In this document: positions 47,701-55,447 of the stretch, piece by piece
How positions within the stretch are numbered: position 1 is the stretch's first letter
Layout: each line of letters begins with the position of its first letter
Origin: Nocardia jiangxiensis NBRC 101359
GTDB taxonomy: Bacteria > Actinomycetota > Actinomycetes > Mycobacteriales > Mycobacteriaceae
DNA: 64,000 bases
Reading direction: 5' to 3'
Assembly (NCBI RefSeq): GCF_000308615.1
Contig: NZ_BAGB01000041.1
Location: 248,001-312,000, forward strand
The notes under the pieces: generated by a model
Seen by the model: only the letters and a program-made list of their open reading frames with translations
The model's database searches: none
Told to the model about the DNA's origin: nothing
Made by a program: the position numbers and the translations under genes

Positions 47701-48371
47701 GCCAGCACCGTCACCACCAGGGCATCGGCACCGCGCAACGTGGCGATCAGCTCCGGTTCCGCGGTGCGCAGCGACGCGCAGTACAGCGGCAGCGGGCGCG
47801 CCCCGGCCTCTTCGATCGCCGCGCACAGCGCCTCGATATAGGCGGTGTTCCCGGCCAGATGTTGGGCGCGGTAGTACAGCACCGCGACCGTGGGACCCGT
47901 GACGTCCGCACGCGAGGCCCGCTCGAGTTCGCCCCAGTTCGGCAGGTGGACCGGCGGCTCGAAGCCGTATCCGGTGAGCAGCACGGTGTCGGACAGGAAA
48001 TTGTGCAGCTGCCGCAGATTCTCCGCACCACCCGCGGCCAGATAATTGTGCGCGTCCGCGGCGACGCCGCCCGGCACGGTCGAGCACTCCATCAGCTCGG
48101 CATCGGGGGCCATCTCCCCGCCCAGCGCGACCACCGGGACGCCGCTCGCGCGCACCGTGTCGAGCCCCTGCTCCCAGGCCCGGCGACCGCCCAGGATGCG
48201 CACCACGACCAGATCCGCGCCGTCGAGCAGGGCGGGCAGATCGTCCGGCAACAGTCGCGCCGGATTGCCGAGGCGGTAGTCGGCACCGCTGGCCCGCGCG
48301 GACAGCAGGTCGGTGTCGGAGGTGGACAGCAGCAGGATCACGATCGGCCTTTCCTCGGGTTTCGCGCCCAT
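44730..48371 (-). CDS. cobN: Cobaltochelatase subunit CobN
   Basis: The 1213-residue protein is the large subunit of the aerobic cobalt chelatase, which works with CobS and CobT to insert cobalt into hydrogenobyrinate diamide. It has typical pieces: VILLLSTSDTDLLSAR at the start, HLGKHGNLEWLPGKTLGMSSTCG in the middle, GRNFYSVDPKAVPSRLAWETG, GVRPIWDEASRRV and FGSKPGTYGAGLLQLIDSGSW late. The length is close to mycobacterial CobN. ATG 48371 lies only about 9 nt from the riboswitch stem and has no ribosome site. A GTG at 48341, preceded by GAGGAAAGG, is an attractive alternative start. Confidence 0.96.
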   Translation of the reverse strand: MGAKPEERPIVILLLSTSDTDLLSARASGADYRLGNPARLLPDDLPALLDGADLVVVRILGGRRAWEQGLDTVRASGVPVVALGGEMAPDAELMECSTVPGGVAADAHNYLAAGGAENLRQLHNFLSDTVLLTGYGFEPPVHLPNWGELERASRADVTGPTVAVLYYRAQHLAGNTAYIEALCAAIEEAGARPLPLYCASLRTAEPELIATLRGADALVVTVLAAGGTKPATASAGGDDEAWDIGALADLDVPILQGLCLTTGREQWADSDEGLSPLDVATQVAVPEFDGRIITVPFSFKEFDEEGLSAYVPDPERAARVAGIAVRYARLRHIPASDKRIAIVLSAYPTKHARIGNAVGLDTPASAIALLSEMRSAGYDLGEQGEIPGLEQADGDALIHALIAAGGQDPDWLTAEQLEGNPIRIGAAAYTAWFDTLPAELRAAVVQAWGEPPGQMYVDRSADPRGEIVIAALRFGNVVLIVQPPRGFGENPVAIYHDPDLPPSHHYLAAYRWLAAPDGFAADAMVHLGKHGNLEWLPGKTLGMSSTCGTDAALGDLPLIYPFLVNDPGEGTQAKRRAHATLVDHLIPPMARAETYGDISRLEQLLDEHANISALDPAKLPAIRQQIWTLMRAAEMDHDLGLTERPDEESFDDMLLHVDGWLCEIKDVQIRDGLHILGQAPSGAAEVDLVLAMLRARQLWSGEDHVPGLREALGLSESGDESRERVDAFEKRARELVSAMQETGWAASEIDALTERLVADSDVDPERLDAVRRVLGFAATEVVPRLRQTGVEITRILHALDGGFIPAGPSGSPLRGLINVLPTGRNFYSVDPKAVPSRLAWETGQAMADSLLERYRADHGDYPRSVGLSVWGTSAMRTSGDDIAEVLALLGVRPIWDEASRRVTTLEVIPQAELGRPRIDVTVRISGFFRDAFPHVLAMLDDAVQLVANLDEPDRLNYVRAHSRADLAEHGDERRSTTRIFGSKPGTYGAGLLQLIDSGSWRTDDDLAQVYTAWGGFAYGRDLDGAPASDDMRAAYRRIAVAAKNTDTREHDIADSDDYFQYHGGMVAAVRALTGTNPEAYIGDSTRPDAVRTRTLSEETARVFRARVVNPRWLEAMRRHGYKGAFEMAATVDYLFGYDATTNVVADWMYEKLSESYVFDETNRKFMEQSNPWALHGIAERLLEAAERKLWEQPEQETLDKLRQVYLETEGELE

Positions 48372-48380
48372 CAGGGATTC

Positions 48381-48465
48381 GTGCCTGCCGGGAGGGTCTG
48401 ACTGTCACAGTGGCGCGACCGCACCGGAATTGCACCGGTTTCCTCGGGACAGGCAGGCACCGGGA
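48381..48465 (-). promoter_or_regulatory. Cobalamin riboswitch upstream of cobN
   Basis: Read on the minus strand, it shows the B12-box core: GAGGAAACCGGTGCAATTCC followed by a GCGCCACTGT segment and GACAGTCAGAC. The whole is closed by a perfect 9-bp stem, GTGCCTGCC (minus strand 48460-48452) with GGCAGGCAC (48389-48381). Adenosylcobalamin binding should lower cobN expression. The closing stem sits just before the cobN start region, which suggests control of translation initiation. Confidence 0.9.
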
Positions 48466-48558
48466 TGCTACCGCGCCGCACCGACACCTCCGCCGAGCGC
48501 CCATAACGACCTGGCACACACCCTCCCGGAACAGATGTCGGCGGCGTACGCTCGATCT

Positions 48559-48873
48559 ATGCCGAACTCACCAGGGTGGGCCAGGCGAAATCGGTTCGCC
48601 GCCTGGTCAGGAATTGTTTGCATGATGGTTGCTGTCGCCTTGCTGGCGATGACACTGGCGTCTGCCGCCCAGAACAACTCGCTGACGATCGTCGCGGCCG
48701 GAGCGTGCGCGGTGATCGCGATAGCGGGTCTGCTCATCTTCGAATCCACGGCACATTCCGATCGGATTCGCCATCACGAAACGCCACATCTGTTGTCCGA
48801 CAGCTATGTTCCTGATCCGCCGTGGGCGCGTCGCGCCCGTGCGCTGAGGCGCACCGGCAGGAGAGGACCCTGA
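48559..48873 (+). CDS. Small two-helix membrane protein, copy 1
   Basis: The 104-residue protein has NSPGWARRNRFAAWSG, two membrane helices (VCMMVAVALLAMTLA and TIVAAGACAVIAIAGLLIF) and a basic polar tail HHETPHLLSDSYVPDPPWARRARALRR. ATG 48559 is preferred over ATG 48535 because it aligns the N-terminus with the paralogue that follows. No family was recognised. Confidence 0.65.
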   Translation: MPNSPGWARRNRFAAWSGIVCMMVAVALLAMTLASAAQNNSLTIVAAGACAVIAIAGLLIFESTAHSDRIRHHETPHLLSDSYVPDPPWARRARALRRTGRRGP

Positions 48874-48877
48874 GCGT

Positions 48878-49207
48878 ATGTCCATGACTCCGAACTGGGT
48901 TCGACGCAATCATTTCACCGCCTGGTCCGGCTATTTCTGCGCGCTGCTCGGCTTCGCGACGCTGGCCATGACGCTGACCGCGGCGGGTACCGGACACACC
49001 GGGTACGCGATGATCGCAGGCGTTCTGTTCGCGCTGACGCTGGTCTACGCACTGACCCTGATCACCACCACGGTGCGCCGCGATCACGCCGACCATCACG
49101 CGACACCGAATCTGCTGGCGGACAAGTGGGATCAGACCCCGCGCGCACTGCGCCGCCGCGCCATGCTGACACCGGTTCGCTCACACCAGGTGCAACCTCG
49201 GCCCTGA
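48878..49207 (+). CDS. Small two-helix membrane protein, copy 2
   Basis: The 109-residue protein is clearly related to the gene 4 bp upstream: TPNWVRRNHFTAWSG, two helices (CALLGFATLAMTL and IAGVLFALTLVYALTLITT) and DHHATPNLLADKWDQTPRALRRR. AGGAGAGG precedes ATG 48878, so the start is well supported. The tandem pair arose by duplication. It sits between cobN and cobG, where M. tuberculosis has mazEF7. Confidence 0.7.
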   Translation: MSMTPNWVRRNHFTAWSGYFCALLGFATLAMTLTAAGTGHTGYAMIAGVLFALTLVYALTLITTTVRRDHADHHATPNLLADKWDQTPRALRRRAMLTPVRSHQVQPRP

Positions 49208-49296
49208 TCGCGTGATCGAACCGCCCCGACCATGGTGCGGAGCCGAAACTCACCCGCGGCGGACTATGCCCGGACGAGCCGTACGCTGGGTGGATC

Positions 49297-50484
49297 ATGA
49301 CTCGCTCCGCCCCTGACTCCTGCCCCGGCGTGCTGCGCCTGCACGAGGCCGCCGACGGATCGCTGGCGCGTATCCGCCTGCCCGGCGGCCGGTTGCGCCC
49401 GGATCAGCTGCTGGCCCTGGCCGAGGCCGCCCGCGATCTCGGCGACGGCGGCATCGAGTTGACTTCGCGCGGCAACGTCCAGCTCCGCCGAATCGGCGAT
49501 GCCGAGGCACTGGCCGCCCGGCTCGGGAGCGCGGACCTGTTGCCCAGCCGCACCCACGAGCGCGTGCGCAACATCGTGGCCTCACCGCTGTCCGGACGGC
49601 TCGGCGGCCTGGCCGACATCCGAGATCTGATCCCCCGGCTGGACGACGCCCTGCGCGCGGCACCGGCCCTGGCCGATCTCCCCGGCCGCGTGCTGTTCAC
49701 CCTCGACGACGGGCGCGGCGACGTCAGCGGCCTCGGCGGCGATTTCGGCATCCACGCCGTGGGCGCGGACGACTACGCGCTACTGCTGGGCGAGCGGGAC
49801 AGCGGCATCCGGGTACCGGGCACACAGGCGGTCGAGGTGCTACTCGCTGCCGCACATGAGTTCCAGGCGCTGCGCGGCGAACAGTGGCGGCTGCGCGAGA
49901 TCGCCGACGGACCCGCGCGAATCGTCGCGGCACTCGGCCTGGAACCGACCGCCGATCCACTGGAACCACCAGCGCCACAGGATATTCCGATCGGCTGGTT
50001 CGCCCAGGACGACGGTCTGGTGAGCCTCGGTGCGGGTGTGCGACTGGGTGCGCTGCCCGCCCGGACGGCCGAATTCCTCGCCGCGGTGGACCGTCCGGTC
50101 GTTCTCACGCCGTGGCGCAGCCTGATCCTGTCCGACCTGGACGAGTGGACCGCCGAACAGGTGGTGCGCGTCCTGGCCCCGATGGGCCTGATCTTCGACG
50201 CCGCCTCGCCGTGGCTGCTGGTGACGGCGTGCGCCGGACAACCCGGCTGTGCCAAATCCCGCACCGATGTGCGCGCGGACGCCGCCGACGCGGTCACCGA
50301 AGGGCGGGTGTCGCCGAGCGGCACACCGCCTGCCGGGGTGGGCCTGACCGTCGAGGAAATCGCGGTTCCGGGACGTCAGCACTGGTCCGGATGCGAGCGC
50401 CGCTGCGGCCGCCCACGCGGCGTGGTCACCGACGTGGTGGCCGAATCGGACGGCTACCGCATCAGCCCGCCCGTCCCCCGCTGA
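49297..50484 (+). CDS. cobG: Precorrin-3B synthase CobG
   Basis: The 395-residue protein belongs to the sulfite/nitrite reductase-like family and makes precorrin-3B in the aerobic B12 pathway, using an iron-sulfur cluster and oxygen. It has GNVQLRRIGDAEALAARL near residue 60, VLFTLDDGRGDVSGLGGDFG in the middle, and the cluster cysteines in CAGQPGCAKS and HWSGCERRCGRP near the C-terminus. ATG 49297 begins the forward cob operon with cobH and cobIJ downstream. Confidence 0.93.
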   Translation: MTRSAPDSCPGVLRLHEAADGSLARIRLPGGRLRPDQLLALAEAARDLGDGGIELTSRGNVQLRRIGDAEALAARLGSADLLPSRTHERVRNIVASPLSGRLGGLADIRDLIPRLDDALRAAPALADLPGRVLFTLDDGRGDVSGLGGDFGIHAVGADDYALLLGERDSGIRVPGTQAVEVLLAAAHEFQALRGEQWRLREIADGPARIVAALGLEPTADPLEPPAPQDIPIGWFAQDDGLVSLGAGVRLGALPARTAEFLAAVDRPVVLTPWRSLILSDLDEWTAEQVVRVLAPMGLIFDAASPWLLVTACAGQPGCAKSRTDVRADAADAVTEGRVSPSGTPPAGVGLTVEEIAVPGRQHWSGCERRCGRPRGVVTDVVAESDGYRISPPVPR

Positions 50485-50531
50485 CACACTCGGTCCGGGA
50501 AGCCCCGGGACCGGGAACTATGGTGTACGCC

Positions 50532-51167
50532 ATGTCCGACGTGCGTACCAGCTACCTCACCGACGGGGCCGAGATCTATCGGCGCTCGTTCGCGACCATC
50601 CGGGCCGAGGCGGATCTGGCCCGGTTCCCGGCCGACGTCGCGCAGGTGGTGGTCCGCATGATCCACGCCTGCGGGCAGGTCGATCTGGCCGCCGACGTGG
50701 ACCACAGCGAGCACGTCGTCGCGAGTGCGCGGACCGCGCTGCGAGCGGGTGCGCCGATCCTGTGTGATGCCAACATGGTCGCCGCCGGGGTGACGCGCAA
50801 ACGCCTGCCCGCGGACAACGAGGTGATGTGCCTGCTCGGCGATCCCCGGGTTCCGGCACTGGCACAGACCATGGGCAATACCAGATCGGTTGCGGCACTG
50901 GAACTTCTGCGTGACCGCCTGGACGGCGCGGTGGTCGCGGTGGGCAATGCGCCGACCGCGCTGTTCCACCTGCTGGACATGCTCGACGCGGGTGCGCCCC
51001 GGCCCGCCGCGGTGCTGGGCATCCCGGTCGGCTTCATCGGCGCCGCGGAATCCAAGCAGGCGCTGACCGAATTCGGCGACGTGGAGTATCTGACCGTCCG
51101 AGGGCGGCGCGGCGGCAGCGCGATCACCGCGGCGGCACTGAATGCGATTGCGAGCGAACAGGAATGA
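50532..51167 (+). CDS. cobH: Precorrin-8X methylmutase CobH
   Basis: The 211-residue protein converts precorrin-8X to hydrogenobyrinate by a methyl shift. It has the family segment DGAEIYRRSFATIRAEADLARFPADVAQVVVRMIHACGQ (first 60 residues; the His in MIHACGQ is catalytic), then DANMVAAGVTRKRLPADNEVMC and VGNAPTALFHLL. ATG 50532 is used; ATG 50520, four codons earlier, has GGGAAC closer to a ribosome-site distance. It overlaps cobIJ by 4 nt. Confidence 0.95.
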   Translation: MSDVRTSYLTDGAEIYRRSFATIRAEADLARFPADVAQVVVRMIHACGQVDLAADVDHSEHVVASARTALRAGAPILCDANMVAAGVTRKRLPADNEVMCLLGDPRVPALAQTMGNTRSVAALELLRDRLDGAVVAVGNAPTALFHLLDMLDAGAPRPAAVLGIPVGFIGAAESKQALTEFGDVEYLTVRGRRGGSAITAAALNAIASEQE

Positions 51168-52780
51168 GCGAACAGGACCGCACGCAACAGCCCGCCGCGT
51201 CGACACCGCCCCCTCGTTCCGCGCAGCCGCGCGCGGGCAAACTGTGGGGTATCGGTCTGGGCCCCGGCGATCCGGAACTGGTGACGGTCAAGGCCGCCCG
51301 GATCATCGGCGAGGCCGATGTCATCGCCTTTCACAGCGCTCGGCACGGCCGCAGCATCTCCCGCGGCATCGCCGCGGCCTACATGCGCCCGGGACAACTC
51401 GAGGAACACCTCGTCTACCCGGTGACGACCGAGACCACCGACCATCCGGGCGGCTATCAGGGCGCCATCGACGAGTTCTACGAACAGGCCGCGGCCACCC
51501 TCGCCGCCCATCTCGCGGCCGGGCGCTCGGTGGCGCTGCTGGCTGCCGGAGATCCGCTGTTCTACAGCTCGTACATGCATATGCACCGCCGCTTGGCCGA
51601 TCGGTTCGAGGCCGAGATCATCCCGGGCATCACCTCGGTCAGCGCCGCCTCGGCCGCACTGGGCACACCCCTGGTGGAAGGCGATCAGGTGCTGACCGTC
51701 CTGCCCGGCACCCTGCCCGCCGAGGAGCTGACCCGCCGCCTGACCGAAGCCGACGCGGCCGTGGTGATGAAGTTGGGGCGCACATATCCGAGTGTGCGGC
51801 AAGCACTTTCGGATGCGGGGCGACTGGACGACGCGTACTACGTCGAGCGGGCCAGCACCGGACGTCAGCGAGTGCTGCGCGCGGGCGAGGTGGATGCGGC
51901 CGAGGTGCCGTACTTCGCGATCACCGTCGTACCGGGACCGACTCCGACGACCGAGATTCCGCTCACCGCGGCGGATGCCACGCACCGCACCCGAATCTCG
52001 GAAACCGTAGCGCCGCAGGATGATCGCCCGGCAATCGGGGAGGTCGTAGTGGTCGGTCTCGGTCCGGGATCACCGGACTGGACCAGCCCCGAGGTCGCCC
52101 GCGCACTGTCCGAGGCGACGGATCTGGTCGGCTACACCACCTATATCGACCGGGTGCCGGTCCGGCCGGGTCAACGCCGCCACGCCAGCGACAATCGGGT
52201 CGAATCCGAACGCGCCGCCATGGCACTGGATCTGGCCAGACACGGCGCGCGGGTCGCGGTTGTCTCCTCCGGAGATCCGGGCGTATTCGCCATGGCCGCG
52301 GCGGTGGTCGAGGAATCGGCCGATCCGCAGTGGCGCGAGGTCCCGGTCCGGGTGCTGCCCGGAATGACCGCCGCGAGTGCGGTCGCGAGCCGGGTGGGAG
52401 CGCCGCTGGGACACGATTTCGCGATGATCTCGCTGTCGGACCGGCTCAAGCCGTGGGAGACGGTGGCACAGCGCATATCGGCGGTGGCGTCCGCCGATAT
52501 GGCCATCGCGGTGTACAATCCGGCGTCCTCGCAGCGCACCTGGCAGGTGGCGGCACTGCGCGACCTGATCCTGGAACACCGCAAGCCGGATACGCCGGTG
52601 GTTCTGGGCCGCGACGTCGGCGGTCCGGCCGAATCGGTTCGCGTGCTCACCCTGTCCGAACTCGATCCCGCCGAGGTGGACATGCGCACACTGCTGATCA
52701 TCGGAGCCTCCACCACAACCGCATTCGACACTCCGGCCGGTCGCCGGGTGTTCACCTCCCGGCGGTACGCGACCCCCTGA
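51164..52780 (+). CDS. cobIJ: Fused CobI-CobJ methyltransferase
   Basis: The 538-residue protein joins two SAM methyltransferases. Residues about 25-265 are CobI (precorrin-2 C20 methyltransferase; GIGLGPGDPELVTVKAARII, LAAGDPLFYSSYMHMHRRL, PGITSVSAASA). Residues about 290-535 are CobJ (precorrin-3B C17 methyltransferase; VVGLGPGSPDWTSPEVARAL, SSGDPGVFAMAAAV, PGMTAASAVASRVGAPLGHDF, YNPASSQRTWQ). The two fused halves are the standard form in mycobacteria and Nocardia. The gene overlaps cobH by 4 nt. Confidence 0.96.
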   Translation: MSEQDRTQQPAASTPPPRSAQPRAGKLWGIGLGPGDPELVTVKAARIIGEADVIAFHSARHGRSISRGIAAAYMRPGQLEEHLVYPVTTETTDHPGGYQGAIDEFYEQAAATLAAHLAAGRSVALLAAGDPLFYSSYMHMHRRLADRFEAEIIPGITSVSAASAALGTPLVEGDQVLTVLPGTLPAEELTRRLTEADAAVVMKLGRTYPSVRQALSDAGRLDDAYYVERASTGRQRVLRAGEVDAAEVPYFAITVVPGPTPTTEIPLTAADATHRTRISETVAPQDDRPAIGEVVVVGLGPGSPDWTSPEVARALSEATDLVGYTTYIDRVPVRPGQRRHASDNRVESERAAMALDLARHGARVAVVSSGDPGVFAMAAAVVEESADPQWREVPVRVLPGMTAASAVASRVGAPLGHDFAMISLSDRLKPWETVAQRISAVASADMAIAVYNPASSQRTWQVAALRDLILEHRKPDTPVVLGRDVGGPAESVRVLTLSELDPAEVDMRTLLIIGASTTTAFDTPAGRRVFTSRRYATP

Positions 52781-52807
52781 GCACGGCTTCCGATCCGAGC
52801 GTTAATA

Positions 52808-52820
52808 TTCCAATGTGGAA
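52808..52820. promoter_or_regulatory. Candidate PadR operator
   Basis: TTCCA-ATG-TGGAA is a perfect inverted repeat, 21 bp ahead of the PadR ATG and 28 bp after the cobIJ stop, followed by a palindromic AACGTT. Confidence 0.45.
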
Positions 52821-52841
52821 CGTTGATGTGGAAGGGTGGAT

Positions 52842-53393
52842 ATGGCCGAGGGTGAATCGAAGCGGGGTCTGAACTCGACCGCGGCCTCGCTGCTGGGTTT
52901 TCTGCACGAGGGGTCGATGGCCGGGTGGGATCTGGTGAATCTGGCTCAGGAGCGGATCGGGGACTTCTGGACGATCACGCAGAGCCAGGTGTACCGCGAA
53001 TTGGCCGCAATGGACCGGATCGGCCTGGTGGAGAAGGGACAGACGGGGGTGCGCGAGCGCACGCCGTACCGGATCACCGAGGCCGGGCGGGAAGCCTTCG
53101 CGCAGTGGATCGCCCGCGATCCGGGCGCGGAAACCATCCGGGTGCCGCTGCTGCTGACGCTGGCGTTCGGCGAATTCGTCGAACCCGAGCGGCTGAATCG
53201 GATCATCGCCGCCAATCGCACGATCCACGAGGAACGACTCGAGCGTTATCTCGCGGGGATCGACGACACGCGATCCCGGTGCGAAAGGGCCACACTGGAT
53301 TTCGGGATCGGTTACGAACGCGCGGTGCTGGACTGGTTCGATCGGCTGCCCAGGTTGCTCGCACGGTCCGCAGACGACAGCCCTGCCGGATAG
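52842..53393 (+). CDS. PadR-family regulator inside the cob region
   Basis: The 183-residue protein has a PadR winged helix (AASLLGFLHEGSMAGWDLVNLAQERIGDFWTITQSQVYRELAAMDRIGLVEK, residues about 16-66; TPYRITEAGREAFAQWI follows) and a C-terminal helical dimer domain. ATG 52842 follows GAAGGG; a GTG at 52836 is the other option. No target gene is adjacent other than cobIJ and the convergent cobK. It is probably autoregulated through the palindrome just upstream. Confidence 0.87.
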   Translation: MAEGESKRGLNSTAASLLGFLHEGSMAGWDLVNLAQERIGDFWTITQSQVYRELAAMDRIGLVEKGQTGVRERTPYRITEAGREAFAQWIARDPGAETIRVPLLLTLAFGEFVEPERLNRIIAANRTIHEERLERYLAGIDDTRSRCERATLDFGIGYERAVLDWFDRLPRLLARSADDSPAG

Positions 53394-53448
53394 TCACTCT
53401 TTCACGGCTACAGCGCATTCCGGCCGCAACGGCCCGAGGCGTTCGTGG

Positions 53449-54201
53449 TCACGGCAGTCTGCGCAGCCAATCCCACGCGGCGGCAACCGATTCCGCAGTC
53501 CGCGCGCCAGCGGGCAGGGATGGGCGATCGATCATGACGACGGGAATACCACAGGCGCGCGCCGCGAACAGTTTGGCCACGGTCAGCTCTCCCCCGCTGT
53601 CCTTGGTGACCAGGACATCGATCCGACGTTCGGTCAGCAGGCGGATCTCGTCCTCGATGGCGAAAGGTCCACGCGCCAGCAACAATTCATGATTCGGTGG
53701 CAGTTTCGCGCTCGGCGGATCGATCGCGCGGATCAGAAACCAGCTGCCGGTCAGGTCCGCGAACGCGCCGACCTCCTGACGGCCGATCGTCAGGAATATC
53801 CGGGATCCCAGCCCGGCGGCGGTATCGACCGCCGCCGCGATATCGGGCACCCGGATCCACCGATCTTCCCGATGTTTCCGCCATCCCGGCCGACGTACGT
53901 GCAGCACAGGCAGATCCAGCGCCGCGGCCGCGGCGGCCGCATGAGCGGAGATGACGCCCGCGAACGGATGGGTGGCGTCGATCACCACGTCGATATCGTT
54001 GTCGCCCAGCCAGTTCCGCAGGCCGTCCACGCCACCGAATCCACCGATCCGGACCTCTCCCACCGGCAGAACGGGCTCGCTAACCCGACCGGCCAGCGAG
54101 GACACTGCAGTGAATCCACTGTCGCTGCTCATCATTTCGGCGAGGTTCCGCGCCTCCCGGGTGCCGCCGAGGATCAGGACCCGGCGGGACCGGTCACCCA
54201 T
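53449..54201 (-). CDS. cobK: Precorrin-6A reductase CobK
   Basis: The 250-residue protein reduces precorrin-6A with NADPH. It has the N-terminal nucleotide fold RVLILGGTREARNLAEMM, then VVIDATHPFAGVISAHAAAA, and C-terminal DVLVTKDSGGELTVAKLFAARACGIPVVMIDRP, all typical of CobK/CbiJ. The start overlaps the cobL stop by 8 nt, so the two are translationally coupled. It is the last gene of the minus-strand SDR-cobL-cobK operon. Confidence 0.94.
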   Translation of the reverse strand: MGDRSRRVLILGGTREARNLAEMMSSDSGFTAVSSLAGRVSEPVLPVGEVRIGGFGGVDGLRNWLGDNDIDVVIDATHPFAGVISAHAAAAAAALDLPVLHVRRPGWRKHREDRWIRVPDIAAAVDTAAGLGSRIFLTIGRQEVGAFADLTGSWFLIRAIDPPSAKLPPNHELLLARGPFAIEDEIRLLTERRIDVLVTKDSGGELTVAKLFAARACGIPVVMIDRPSLPAGARTAESVAAAWDWLRRLP

Positions 54202-55447
54202 CCTTCACCACTGCCCACTGGGTGATCGGCAGATGCGGCCGCCAGGTGGTGAATCCGCCGAGTGGTTCGGCGCGGTAGACCTGGAATCGGGTCAACGCAC
54301 CGCCGAATTCGGCCGACCACGCGCCCAGCAGCGTCTCCGCCTCCGCGGTGACCGCGTTGACGACCAGGCGTCCACCAGATCGCAGTTTGACCCAGCAGTT
54401 CTCGAACAGGCCCCGCTGGGTCAGTCCGCCGCCGAGGAATATCGCGTCCGGCGTGGGGAATTCGTCGTCCGCCAACTCCTCGAGCACCTCACCGAGCACC
54501 GTGATCCCCGGCACCCCGAGGGCCAGCGCGTTGGCGGCGATCTGGCCCCGTCGCGCACCGGACCGCTCGAAAGTGATGGCGCGGCAGGTCGGATGGGTGC
54601 GGCACCATTCGATGGCGATCGTGCCCGATCCGCCGCCGACATCCCACAACAGCTCGCCCGGGGACGGCGCGAGCGCCGCGAGCGACAGGGTGCGGACCTC
54701 ACGCTTGGTGAGCTGGCCGTCGCCACGGTAGATCTCGTCCGGTAGTCCCGGCAGCCGGGTCAGTCGCGGGGCGGCCCGATCGGCGAGGCAGTCCACGGCG
54801 ACGATATTGAGCCGGTCGCCCGGCGGTTCGGCCCAGTCGGCCGCGACACCCTGGACCATGCGCTCGGCCACTCCGCCGAGCTGTTCGAGCACCGTCATCC
54901 GAGATTGCCCGAAACCGTTGCCCGACAGCAGTTTCGCGAGTTCGGACGGGGTGCGCTCATGTTCGCTCAGCACCAGGATCCGGCGGCGATGGGCCAATTC
55001 GGGCAGTACCGTCTCGATCGGGCGCCCGACGGCGGTGGCCACCGCGATCTCCGCGAGACCCCACCCGAGCCTGGCGCACGCCAGGCTGGCCGAGGAGGGC
55101 TGCGGCAACACCCGAAGCGCCTGCGGCCCCAGGAGTTTCGCCAGCGACACCCCGATTCCGTAGAACATCGGATCACCGCTCGCGAGCACGCAGACACGTC
55201 TGTTGCGGTGTGCGGCAAGTAGATCCGCGAGCGCGGGCAGCAGTGGGGAGGGCCAGGGCAGCCGCTCGGGCCCACCCGAGGGGAGCATCGCCAGCTGCCG
55301 GCTCGAACCGAACACCACCTCGGAGCGCTCCACGGCCTCGCGCGCCGCCGCGCCGAGCCCGTCCCAGCCGTCCGCGCCGATCCCCACCACCGCGATCGGG
55401 GTCCTAACGGGCCACGGCTCCATGCCCGTACCCGGCGTGTCGTTCAT
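54194..55447 (-). CDS. cobL: Fused precorrin-6Y C5,15-methyltransferase/decarboxylase CobL
   Basis: The 417-residue protein joins a CbiE-type methyltransferase (residues about 15-210; IAVVGIGADGWDGLGAAAREA, LASGDPMFYGIGVSLAKLLG) and a CbiT-type one (residues about 225-410; LTKREVRTLSLAALAPSPGELLWDVGGGSGTIAIEWCR, positions 245-283). It overlaps the SDR upstream and cobK downstream. In M. tuberculosis cobM lies between cobK and cobL; here the two genes overlap and cobM is absent. Confidence 0.95.
   Translation of the reverse strand: MNDTPGTGMEPWPVRTPIAVVGIGADGWDGLGAAAREAVERSEVVFGSSRQLAMLPSGGPERLPWPSPLLPALADLLAAHRNRRVCVLASGDPMFYGIGVSLAKLLGPQALRVLPQPSSASLACARLGWGLAEIAVATAVGRPIETVLPELAHRRRILVLSEHERTPSELAKLLSGNGFGQSRMTVLEQLGGVAERMVQGVAADWAEPPGDRLNIVAVDCLADRAAPRLTRLPGLPDEIYRGDGQLTKREVRTLSLAALAPSPGELLWDVGGGSGTIAIEWCRTHPTCRAITFERSGARRGQIAANALALGVPGITVLGEVLEELADDEFPTPDAIFLGGGLTQRGLFENCWVKLRSGGRLVVNAVTAEAETLLGAWSAEFGGALTRFQVYRAEPLGGFTTWRPHLPITQWAVVKDG

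Noticed and set aside
44667..48401. A 1244-codon plus-strand frame antisense to cobN
   Set aside because: Mirror of cobN codon bias; it would also run across the cobalamin riboswitch.
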